DNA of 6,699 nucleotides, taken from positions 1 to 6,699 of the forward strand of contig JAEFAK010000096.1 in NCBI GenBank assembly GCA_016287555.1. Reading direction: 5' to 3'. Source of the DNA: Oscillospiraceae bacterium. GTDB lineage: Bacteria; Bacillota; Clostridia; Oscillospirales; Oscillospiraceae. The position numbers and the translations under genes are program-made. The notes under the pieces were generated by a model. It saw nothing but the letters and a program-made list of their open reading frames with translations. It made no database searches and had not been told where the DNA came from. Each line of letters starts with the position of its first letter. The stretch's first letter is position 1. Of the stretch, positions 1 through 6,699 are shown piece by piece.

Positions 1-235
1 GCATGACCAGCAGCCTGCCGGAGCGGTCGACGAGCTTGAACATCGTCTCCTGCGGAAGCGGGTTCTCCGCGCGCACGAAGAGATCGTAGTATTCAAGCTC
101 CGGAGTCATTATTTCTTTATATGAGCGGCGCGAAAACAGCTCCATCAGGGAGGAGCGTATGCCGCGCAGGCGGAGACATTCTGCAAAGAGCCTGTCTCTC
201 GTTCCCTCGGGGGAAGAAGCCTTGAAATTAGTCAT
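1..235 (-). CDS. hisZ: ATP phosphoribosyltransferase regulatory subunit HisZ, N-terminal part (partial)
   Basis: The first 78 residues of a protein that continues beyond the left edge of the window. HisZ is a catalytically inactive paralogue of histidyl-tRNA synthetase. It pairs with short-form HisG and is needed for the first step of histidine biosynthesis. The visible part has a TP-E-G-T-R-D-type opening (residues 9-14), then a helix and the segment MTPELEYYDLF, then PQETMFKLVDRSGRLLVM. This is the class II synthetase motif 1 region as it appears in HisZ. True HisRS usually has a longer insertion here, with a GEETD-type segment. The ATG at 233-235 has a GGAGGT ribosome site (240-245) four bases upstream. 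That site lies in the 11-base gap after the stop of the preceding fusion gene, so the two genes are probably co-transcribed and perhaps translationally coupled. HisZ is preferred over HisS, but the diagnostic C-terminal region is not in the window. Confidence 0.8.
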   Translation of the reverse strand, partial: MTNFKASSPEGTRDRLFAECLRLRGIRSSLMELFSRRSYKEIMTPELEYYDLFVRAENPLPQETMFKLVDRSGRLLVM

Positions 236-246
236 ACCGACCTCCG

Positions 247-2526
247 TTATCTGTAATCTGCAAAATCCCAGCGCCGCAGGAAGCTGACGTTCCTGAAGAA
301 GGCGAGCTTGCCGGACGCTTCCTCGGAAAGCTCGGACGTGATCTCGCCGCCCTCCATGAAGCGCCCCGTCGGATGGATGACGGTGACGCTCTCGGTGAGC
401 TCTCCCGCGACCTTCATGTAGGCCGTGCCGCCCCAGCCGGTATGCCCGAAAAGCTCGCTGACGAGGAAGCAGGGGCTTATCGTATCGCTGTCTCCGGCGA
501 AGTCGACGTTGAGAGCGTGCTTCGCGGCGGAATTGGCGTGGATGACATAGGGAACGCCGTACCTCTTGAGGAAGCCGTCGGCCTTCTCGGGGGAGACGTT
601 CGCGCCCATGGCGGCATAGACCTCCTCGCCGAGATCGGGCAGCCTGTCGCCGAAAACGACGAGCACGACGGGCTCCTCGCGCTCGTCGAACCAGTCTGCG
701 AGGTCCGCCACCTCGCGGACCGTCGTCTCGACGCCGCCGAGATAGCCGTTTATCGCGTCGAGCTGCTCCTCGGTCATCGTGCCGGGAGCGATGAAGGTGC
801 GCCCGTCGCGCGGCGGCGCGGCGACGCGGCCGACGCTGAAGCCGAAATAGGGCGTTCCCGCGGCGGCGTGAGTCTCAAAGCGGCTGCGGATCCCTGCGAA
901 GAATCCGGCGTCCGAGCCGGAGCCGCCATCCTCATTGAAAACGCTCTCGGAAAAGCCGAGATACTCCGCGACGTTGGCGCGGTTATAAAGCCTTGCGGGG
1001 GAGTCCGCATAATACTCCGTGGCGTAGCCCTGGCGGTTGAAATAGCGCGCATAGGAGCTGGCGTCGGAGCGGTAGGGCGGTCCGTCGGGATTGCCGGTGA
1101 GGACCTCGCGCTCGGTTATCGCGGTCTCCTCGGCGAAGACGTCGGAGACGAGGGAACCGCGGACGGAGTCCTTCTGGAGCATGTGCAGCGGCCTGTATAC
1201 GTCGATGGTCATGTCGAGACAGTTGAGCTCCGAGAGATCGGAGAAGGATTCGAGCATGACGAAGACGACGCTGACCTTGTCCTCGGAGGGGATGTCCTCC
1301 GTCACGTAGCGGGAGAAGGCGGAGAGAGTATCGTATTTGTCATAGCCCTCCGGCTCGGAGACGGGGGATGAGTTCGCCGCGTGCAGGAACGGATACTGGC
1401 ACCCGCGCGAGACGTAGGCCAGAGTCTCCTCGCCGGGCGCGGTCGGCTCGGCGGCGGAGGCGTATATGCCGTCGTTGGTGTAGAGCGTGAAGTAGCTGAA
1501 AATTATCAGGCAGACGACGGCGAAGAGCCCGCAGAAACGCAGCTTTGAGGAGACAATGCGGCTCCTGACCAGAAGCGCCGCAAGGATGCCCGCTATGAGG
1601 CAGAGCCCGACGCATATCCAGACCTCCGTGCCGACTTCGGAAAAGCTGCGCGGAAGGAGCCCGAAGAGATCGCCCGCGGCGCGCAGGTCGGAGGGCATGA
1701 AGGGGTCGGAGCGGGCGGCGAGCTTGAACCAGTTCGCCAGGGACAGCAGCAGTGTCGTGAGCGCCGTCAGCGTGAAGGAGAACCAGACGCGGTTGAAGAT
1801 GAAATAGAGCAGGAATATCAGCAGTATCGCCGGCCAGATATTGAGCAGAGCCGTCCCCGGCCGCGCGAGTATCTCGGGGAATATCGTCTCGGAAAAGGAG
1901 AACGTCCCCAGATACAGCCCGACGAGCCCGAGAAAGGCTCCGAGCGCGAGCAGGACGATGAAGGTGAAAAGGCCGTAGGTGAACTGCGCCGCGCGGCAGC
2001 GTCCGGCGGTCTTGTAGGCGTGCCCGCGAAAGACGTGGACAGTCTCCAGCCCGGTCGGGACGAGCTCCCTCGGCGCGTCGGCCGCAAGTTTCGGGCGGTA
2101 GTTTTTCAGCGCGCGCTTATAGAGCGCCGCCGTATCCTCGAAGTGGGCGAAGCGGCCGTCCACAAGATCGAAAAACGGAGCTATGAGGACGGCGCCGTAT
2201 CTGCTCGCGAGCGGGAGCATGACGGCCTCCGGCCAGCGCGTTATCCAGAGATTGTTTTCTCCGGGGAAGATGTCATAGACCTTCGGGCGCCTGCGCTGCC
2301 AGAACCTCTCGGCCCTTCCGAGCGCGCCGCGGACGCTCTTGAGAAAGCGCCAGCGCCTGTTGTAGTAGCGCTCGTCGCGCACGAGGCCGAAGATATGCAG
2401 AAACCCGAATACCCAGCGGCTGAGCACGTACTTGATGAGCGACGGCTGCCGTGCCAGGCAGTAGCGGAAGAAGAGGGTGTCTATATTCGCTGTACACATG
2501 GTACGGTCAAAGAAAATGAAATTCAA
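247..2526 (-). CDS. HAD-like / five-TM / LtaS-type sulfatase-fold fusion protein, apparently catalytically degenerate
   Basis: A 759-residue fusion. Residues 1-175 align by eye with Firmicutes HAD-IB phosphatases (typical start MNVYDFDKT). The start here is MNFIFFDRT, so the nucleophile Asp of motif I is Phe5, with Asp7 kept. Motif II (ISASPEF) is ITRWPEA (95-101), the motif III Lys appears to be Thr132, and no motif IV acidic cluster is seen. Five hydrophobic segments follow, at about 183-207, 227-244, 248-268, 300-320 and 329-349. An extracytoplasmic domain (about 415-720) resembles lipoteichoic acid synthase or phosphoglycerol transferase. It has VVFVMLESFSDL (Glu426 matching the metal-binding Glu), an ETAITEREVLTG segment (Thr468 at the nucleophile position) and VVFGDRLPDLGEEVY (Asp627). 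The usual GDH is GDR (Arg628), and the substrate-site His of the TMxNH segment is absent (564-572). The start is TTG with a good ribosome site. The closest functional guess is an envelope polymer enzyme relative acting as a sensor or scaffold, but the actual role is unknown. Confidence 0.8.
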   Translation of the reverse strand: MNFIFFDRTMCTANIDTLFFRYCLARQPSLIKYVLSRWVFGFLHIFGLVRDERYYNRRWRFLKSVRGALGRAERFWQRRRPKVYDIFPGENNLWITRWPEAVMLPLASRYGAVLIAPFFDLVDGRFAHFEDTAALYKRALKNYRPKLAADAPRELVPTGLETVHVFRGHAYKTAGRCRAAQFTYGLFTFIVLLALGAFLGLVGLYLGTFSFSETIFPEILARPGTALLNIWPAILLIFLLYFIFNRVWFSFTLTALTTLLLSLANWFKLAARSDPFMPSDLRAAGDLFGLLPRSFSEVGTEVWICVGLCLIAGILAALLVRSRIVSSKLRFCGLFAVVCLIIFSYFTLYTNDGIYASAAEPTAPGEETLAYVSRGCQYPFLHAANSSPVSEPEGYDKYDTLSAFSRYVTEDIPSEDKVSVVFVMLESFSDLSELNCLDMTIDVYRPLHMLQKDSVRGSLVSDVFAEETAITEREVLTGNPDGPPYRSDASSYARYFNRQGYATEYYADSPARLYNRANVAEYLGFSESVFNEDGGSGSDAGFFAGIRSRFETHAAAGTPYFGFSVGRVAAPPRDGRTFIAPGTMTEEQLDAINGYLGGVETTVREVADLADWFDEREEPVVLVVFGDRLPDLGEEVYAAMGANVSPEKADGFLKRYGVPYVIHANSAAKHALNVDFAGDSDTISPCFLVSELFGHTGWGGTAYMKVAGELTESVTVIHPTGRFMEGGEITSELSEEASGKLAFFRNVSFLRRWDFADYR

Positions 2527-2533
2527 AAGGACG

Positions 2534-2539
2534 TCCTCC
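2534..2539 (-). promoter_or_regulatory. Ribosome binding site supporting a TTG start for the fusion gene
   Basis: On the minus strand GGAGGA stands seven bases before a TTG codon (2524-2526). The first ATG in frame is nine codons further in, and using it would remove the MNFIFFD strand that matches the start of HAD-IB proteins. The TTG is therefore the preferred start. A weak start codon behind a strong ribosome site suggests modest expression. Confidence 0.75.
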
Positions 2540-2574
2540 GTGACGGGATGAATATTGATTTACCTAATTAAATT

Positions 2575-2603
2575 ATAATATAACAAAAACCCTTAAATGA
2601 CAA
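2575..2603 (-). promoter_or_regulatory. Sigma-A-type promoter for the fusion gene and hisZ
   Basis: On the minus strand, TTGTCA (2598-2603) is followed after exactly 17 bases by TATTAT (2575-2580), within TATTATAAT. It lies in an AT-rich stretch about 50 bases before the TTG start. A second -10 choice, TATAAT at 2572-2577, would give a 20-base spacer. Identified by pattern only. Confidence 0.6.
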
Positions 2604-2625
2604 TAGTGAAATATAATACGCCGGA

Positions 2626-2660
2626 AAATAAAAAACCGCGGGGACTCGAAGTCCCCGCGG
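2626..2660 (-). terminator. Rho-independent terminator of the HEAT-repeat gene
   Basis: A perfect 11-bp inverted repeat (CCGCGGGGACT, 2636-2646, with its complement at 2650-2660) has a three-base loop. On the minus strand it is followed by TTTTTATTTT (2626-2635). It begins 15 bases after the stop codon of the HEAT-repeat gene and lies just upstream of the fusion-gene promoter. It thus separates the two minus-strand units. Confidence 0.9.
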
Positions 2661-2675
2661 TCCGTTTCGGTCAGA

Positions 2676-3014
2676 TCATTTCTTGGCGTCGCGGAGATCC
2701 GCGAGAGCTTCGGAAATGGCGGCCTGCAGGTCGTCGGAGCCTTCGGGAAGGCGCTCGGCGAGCCAATGCAGGCGGGTAGCCTGGCTGCTGAGGTCATATC
2801 TGAGATTGCCAAGTCCGCGGATGGCGGCGAGCTTGACGCTGTTGTCTTTGCTGGCGAGCAGATCGACGAGGATGTTGTAGGGCTCCTCGCTCCTGCCGGT
2901 GCCGCACGCCTCGGCGACGGCGACGACGGTATCGGCGTCCTTGCCGGCAGCGAGCTTGGCGAGCTTCTTCCAAGACTTGGAGGCGACTAATTTCACGTAC
3001 TTGTTATCTGCCAT
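2676..3014 (-). CDS. Small HEAT-repeat-like helical protein
   Basis: A 112-residue, mostly alpha-helical protein with no signal peptide or membrane segment, so probably cytoplasmic. The sequence reads as about three helical hairpins, at roughly 14-39, 44-71 and 79-107. The central one (ILVDLLASKDNSVKLAAIRGLGNL region, 48-71) fits the HEAT pattern well: a hydrophobic helix, a short D/N turn, then VKxxAIRxLGxL. HEAT arrays usually bind other proteins, and no catalytic motif is present. The ATG is preceded by AGGAAG at a suitable distance. The gene has its own promoter with a perfect TTGACA box and its own strong terminator, so it is a single-gene unit that may be well expressed. It is divergent from the membrane protein/SIMPL operon. 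The specific partner is unknown, and the family call rests on pattern alone. Confidence 0.75.
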   Translation of the reverse strand: MADNKYVKLVASKSWKKLAKLAAGKDADTVVAVAEACGTGRSEEPYNILVDLLASKDNSVKLAAIRGLGNLRYDLSSQATRLHWLAERLPEGSDDLQAAISEALADLRDAKK

Positions 3015-3046
3015 TTTGGGATGCTTCCTTTCGGTGAGTTTATGTA

Positions 3047-3061
3047 GGCGGCCGGGCCGCC
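3047..3061 (-). repeat. GC-rich hairpin in the 5' leader of the HEAT-repeat gene
   Basis: GGCGGC (3047-3052) and GCCGCC (3056-3061) form a 6-bp all-GC stem with a three-base loop. It sits between the predicted transcription start (near 3084) and the ribosome site, about 32 bases before the ATG. No U-run follows, so it does not look like a terminator. It might stabilise the mRNA or be a protein-binding site. Confidence 0.5.
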
Positions 3062-3090
3062 GAAAACTTTAAAGCTTAAATACTTAATGA

Positions 3091-3119
3091 ATATTACTCT
3101 TTTCGACCGCTCATGTCAA
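3091..3119 (-). promoter_or_regulatory. Promoter of the HEAT-repeat gene
   Basis: On the minus strand a perfect TTGACA (3114-3119) is followed after 17 bases by TAATAT (3091-3096), a 4/6 match to the -10 consensus. The leader would be about 70 bases. It diverges from the plus-strand promoter, and the two -35 boxes are about 40 bases apart. Confidence 0.65.
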
Positions 3120-3159
3120 GAAGAAAATGGCCCCCGGCCGAGCGTCCTGCGCGAGAGAC

Positions 3160-3188
3160 TTGTAATAAACGCCGGATAATGATACAAT
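3160..3188 (+). promoter_or_regulatory. Promoter of the membrane protein/SIMPL operon
   Basis: TTGTAA (3160-3165) and TACAAT (3183-3188) are separated by 17 bases. They end about 35 bases before the preferred ATG at 3224. This placement argues against translation starting at the upstream in-frame ATG at 3113. Confidence 0.65.
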
Positions 3189-3211
3189 ACCGGCGAAGAG
3201 CATTTTTCTTC

Positions 3212-3217
3212 GGAGGA
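3212..3217 (+). promoter_or_regulatory. Ribosome binding site fixing the start of the membrane protein
   Basis: GGAGGA lies six bases before the ATG at 3224. The longest open frame starts at 3113, upstream of the promoter, without a comparable ribosome site. The 37 residues before Met3224 are basic and low in structure, and are rejected as untranslated. Confidence 0.85.
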
Positions 3218-3223
3218 ACGTCT

Positions 3224-3871
3224 ATGGACTACCAAAAAGACAGGAACGTGGATGTCTTCAGCGGACGGGAGTTTTCGTCCAGGGCCGAAAAATTCGAGTT
3301 CTGGATGACGAACTATTTCTGGTACCATTTCCGCTGGTACGTCATCATCCCGCTATTCATAGTGACGGTCCTGCTGGCCTGGCTGATAAGCAGCCTCGTC
3401 CGCGTCAATTATGACTGGGAGGTCATATACGCGCATTTCGGCGAGCCCGACTCCGCGCAGGCCGAGAGCGTTGCCAAGTGGGCCCAGAAGACCGTCAGGG
3501 AAGTCACCGGCAGCAAAAAATCCCGCGTCCGCGTGACGGAGCTGAGCATGGAGCCCGGCGCGGAGCGCCTCATCATGGGCGCGCTGGACGACTATGAGTA
3601 TTCGCTTTTCTTCGTGGATAAGCAGACCGCCGAGTATTACGGCTCGCTCGGCTATTTCCTTGAAATAGACGGGGAGCGCTTCGCCCCCGTCGAGCCGCTG
3701 GGGCTCTATGCCGCCGTCAACGACGCCGAGTATAAGCCGCATTCGCCCAGCGAGAACAAATTCGCCGGCTACACCGAGGCCGAGATGCGCGACCTCAATG
3801 AGATCCTTGCCGGAGAGCATGAAGAGCAGGTCGCCCAGGCGGTCGAAGTGTTCCGCAGCGCCGGGAACTGA
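3224..3871 (+). CDS. Single-pass membrane protein of unknown function
   Basis: A 215-residue protein I cannot assign to a named family. Residues 1-38 are polar with many aromatics just before the membrane (FWMTNYFWYHFRWY, 26-39). Residues 39-59 form one transmembrane helix (YVIIPLFIVTVLLAWLISSLV). By the positive-inside rule the orientation is not clear-cut, but a cytoplasmic N-terminus with the C-terminal 155 residues outside is likely. That domain starts with a strand (VNYDWEVIYAHFG, 61-73). A helix, a second strand (SRVRVTELSM) and an LFFVD strand (128-132) follow, so it appears to be a small alpha/beta fold. From memory, Clostridia carry similar uncharacterised proteins with a YxWH-TM-D-I-x-Y-x-G layout. 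It is the first gene of an operon, 19 bases before the SIMPL gene. No catalytic motif or cysteine is seen. Confidence 0.85.
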   Translation: MDYQKDRNVDVFSGREFSSRAEKFEFWMTNYFWYHFRWYVIIPLFIVTVLLAWLISSLVRVNYDWEVIYAHFGEPDSAQAESVAKWAQKTVREVTGSKKSRVRVTELSMEPGAERLIMGALDDYEYSLFFVDKQTAEYYGSLGYFLEIDGERFAPVEPLGLYAAVNDAEYKPHSPSENKFAGYTEAEMRDLNEILAGEHEEQVAQAVEVFRSAGN

Positions 3872-3890
3872 CCCGGGAAAGGAGCGGGAT

Positions 3891-4550
3891 ATGGAAAGTG
3901 CAAGGACCCTCCGCGTGACGGGAAAGGGGAGCGTCAAGCTCGCGCCGGACGCGACGCGGCTGACCATGACCATCCGCGGGACAGAAAAAGAATACGCAGA
4001 CGCGCTTGAGCGCTCGGCACAGCAGACCGAGGCGCTGAAGGATTCGCTCGCTCCGCTCGGCTTCGGGCGCGACGAGCTCAGGACGCTGTCGTTTTCCGTG
4101 GATATGCGCTATGAAAGCTTCAGAGACGAGAGCGGCGAATACAGGCAGCGCTTCGCCGGATATGAGTATACCCATGCGCTCAAGCTGGAGTTCGGGCGGG
4201 ACAGCGCGCTCCTCGGAAGGGCGCTGCACACCCTCGCGGCGGGCTCCGTCGAGGCGGAGTTCCGCATCAGCTATTTCCTGCGCGACGCTGAGGCAGCCAA
4301 AAACGCCTTGCTGGCCGAGGCCGTCTCCGACGCGAAGGCGAAGGCCGCCGTGCTCGCGCAGGCCTCCGGCGTAAAGCTCGGCGCGATATGCCTCATCGAC
4401 TATTCATGGGGAGCTCCGAACCTTGAGGTCATGCCGGTCCCGCGCATGATGAATGTCGCCGCGAAGGCCGAGGCGAGCTTCGATATGGATATCAATCCGG
4501 AGGATATCGAGGTCTCCGATCAGGTCACGGTCGTCTGGGAGATATTCTGA
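3891..4550 (+). CDS. SIMPL domain (DUF541) protein, without signal peptide
   Basis: A 219-residue SIMPL-family protein. The family is named after a mammalian signalling protein, and bacterial members are often periplasmic, with few assigned roles. The domain fills the whole protein. It opens with RTLRVTGKGSVKLAPDATRLTMTIRG (5-30), the characteristic GxGxVxxxPDxAxxxxxI strand. A helix with KDSLAPLGFGRDELRTLSFSV follows (50-70), then YEYTHALKLEF (91-101) and the AxxDAKAKAAVLAQASGVKLGAICLIDYS segment (145-172). The C-terminal strand ends at VSDQVTVVWEIF, matching the usual V-x-a-x-V-x-V-x-F finish. There is no signal peptide or lipobox, so it is predicted to be cytoplasmic. The ATG at 3891 has AAAGGAG six bases upstream. 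An upstream in-frame extension to 3708 overlaps the membrane protein gene and is rejected. It is co-transcribed with that gene, which suggests a shared envelope-related role, but this is inference. Confidence 0.9.
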   Translation: MESARTLRVTGKGSVKLAPDATRLTMTIRGTEKEYADALERSAQQTEALKDSLAPLGFGRDELRTLSFSVDMRYESFRDESGEYRQRFAGYEYTHALKLEFGRDSALLGRALHTLAAGSVEAEFRISYFLRDAEAAKNALLAEAVSDAKAKAAVLAQASGVKLGAICLIDYSWGAPNLEVMPVPRMMNVAAKAEASFDMDINPEDIEVSDQVTVVWEIF

Positions 4551-4572
4551 TCATACTGAATAAAAACACAGA

Positions 4573-4619
4573 AAGGCAGCCGGTACGATGCGTACCGGCT
4601 GCCTTCTTTATTTGCTTTT
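4573..4619. terminator. Bidirectional stem-loop terminator between convergent operons
   Basis: A perfect 15-bp inverted repeat (4573-4587 and 4591-4605) with a three-base ATG loop lies 22 bases after the SIMPL stop and 32 bases after the groEL stop. On the plus strand it is followed by a T-rich run (CTTTATTTGCTTTT). On the minus strand the following bases are TCTGTGTTTTTATT. Either direction gives a plausible intrinsic terminator, with the plus-strand tail slightly richer. Confidence 0.85.
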
Positions 4620-4637
4620 CCCCTGCGGGGGCGCTTC

Positions 4638-6293
<1,656 letters not shown>

Positions 6294-6578
6294 TTATTCT
6301 ACGATGGCGAGGATGTCGGACTGACGGACTATCGTCAGCTCCTCGCCGTCGACCTTGACCTGAGTTCCGCTGTACTTGCCGGTGATGACCTTGTCGCCGG
6401 GTTCGACGGTCATTTCAACGTCGTGTCCGTCGACGAGTCCGCCGGGACCGACTGCGATAACTTCAAAGATCTGGGGCTTCTCCTGAGCGGCGCTGGAAAG
6501 GATGATGCCGCCCTTGGTGGTCTCTTCGGCCTCGATCTGCTTTACGATGACCCTGTCGGCCAGAGGTATGAGTTTCAT
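6294..6578 (-). CDS. groES: Co-chaperonin GroES (10 kDa)
   Basis: A complete 94-residue co-chaperonin. It forms the heptameric lid that caps the GroEL ring. It starts with the usual beta strand MKLIPLADRVIVKQ. The mobile loop at about 17-34 holds the GroEL-contacting hydrophobic tripeptide (GGIIL, 23-27). Then come the roof region VGPGGLVDGHDVEM (43-56) and GDKVITGKYSGTQVKVDGEEL (61-81), with the C-terminal strand DILAIVE. All are standard for the family at standard length. The ATG at 6576-6578 has AGGAGG (6586-6591) seven bases upstream. It is the first gene of the groES-groEL operon, with the CIRCE operator in its leader. Confidence 0.99.
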   Translation of the reverse strand: MKLIPLADRVIVKQIEAEETTKGGIILSSAAQEKPQIFEVIAVGPGGLVDGHDVEMTVEPGDKVITGKYSGTQVKVDGEELTIVRQSDILAIVE

Positions 6579-6618
6579 AGGTATTCCTCCTGAAATATAA
6601 ATTACCGATTAACACAGT

Positions 6619-6659
6619 TAGCGTGTTAGCACTCTTTGCACCTGAGTGCTAACACGCTA
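6619..6659 (-). promoter_or_regulatory. CIRCE operator (HrcA binding site), extended palindrome
   Basis: The core TTAGCACTC (6626-6634), nine bases, GAGTGCTAA (6644-6652) matches the CIRCE consensus exactly. The arms continue to pair outward (TAGCGTG at 6619-6625 with CACGCTA at 6653-6659), giving 16-bp perfect arms. It abuts the -10 box and covers the expected transcription start of groES, so HrcA bound here would block transcription. HrcA releases on heat stress, when GroEL is occupied by clients. The hrcA gene is not in this window. Confidence 0.97.
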
Positions 6660-6661
6660 TT

Positions 6662-6690
6662 ATAATAACCCGCAAAGTATTATTTTTCAA
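6662..6690 (-). promoter_or_regulatory. Promoter of groES-groEL
   Basis: On the minus strand TTGAAA (6685-6690) is followed after 17 bases by TATTAT (6662-6667), within TATTATAAT. The overlapping TATAAT (6659-6664) would have a 20-base spacer. It is a vegetative-type promoter immediately upstream of CIRCE, the usual arrangement for HrcA-repressed chaperonin operons. Nothing else is visible between it and the right edge. Confidence 0.75.
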
Positions 6691-6699
6691 GCCTAAAAT

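Noticed and set aside
373..1371. A 332-codon plus-strand open frame opposite the sulfatase-like domain.
   Set aside because: It is the complement of a frame with recognisable LtaS motifs. Its own product has no recognisable domain and no start signals.
2020..2571. A 183-codon plus-strand open frame opposite the HAD-like domain.
   Set aside because: It is a shadow of the fusion gene. It runs through that gene's start, has no ribosome site and resembles no known protein.
2551..2630. Possible small gene or RNA in the AT-rich gap before the fusion gene.
   Set aside because: The stretch is explained by the fusion-gene promoter and the T-run of the HEAT-gene terminator; no frame with a ribosome site is seen.
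3113..3223. A longer N-terminus for the membrane protein, starting at 3113.
   Set aside because: It would start upstream of the predicted promoter without a good ribosome site, while ATG 3224 has a GGAGGA at ideal spacing.
3708..3890. A 61-residue N-terminal extension of the SIMPL protein.
   Set aside because: It overlaps the preceding gene in another frame and is Arg/Pro/Ser-rich. The SIMPL domain starts right after Met3891, which has its own ribosome site.
4620..4630. A small CCCC/GGGG hairpin just after the groEL stop.
   Set aside because: A 4-bp stem is likely by chance in this GC-rich sequence, and the strong 15-bp stem nearby explains termination.

Overview
The window looks like chromosomal DNA from a GC-rich member of the Firmicutes, most likely an uncultured gut-type Clostridia (Oscillospiraceae-like). 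This is inferred from four things: groES-groEL controlled by a CIRCE operator, an LtaS-type membrane sulfatase-fold protein, a HisZ-type subunit, and strong GGAGG ribosome binding sites behind AT-rich promoters. No rRNA, tRNA, CRISPR array, insertion sequence or phage gene is visible. Coding density is high, and no gene-free stretch exceeds about 210 bases.

Left part, minus strand (1-2603): a promoter drives a 759-residue fusion protein. It has an N-terminal HAD-like domain, five membrane segments and a C-terminal LtaS/sulfatase-like domain. Eleven bases later comes the start of hisZ, which runs off the left edge. The fusion is the most unusual object here. It keeps the overall shape of both enzyme families but lacks key catalytic residues in each, so it may be a double pseudoenzyme.

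Middle (2626-4619): a small HEAT-repeat protein on the minus strand forms its own unit, with a promoter, a 5' leader hairpin and a strong terminator. Diverging from it on the plus strand is a two-gene operon. It encodes a single-pass membrane protein of unknown function and a SIMPL (DUF541) protein without a signal peptide. A 15-bp perfect stem-loop then separates this operon from the convergent chaperonin operon and probably terminates both.

Right part, minus strand (4638-6690): groES and groEL, in that order of transcription, encode the complete chaperonin. They lie behind a promoter and an extended CIRCE operator, which implies heat-shock control by HrcA. Apart from the operon pairs, the units look like independent neighbours rather than one pathway.

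The main candidate for new biology is the degenerate HAD-LtaS fusion. The membrane protein/SIMPL pair is a second, weaker candidate. No defence system, mobile element or novel RNA could be supported.
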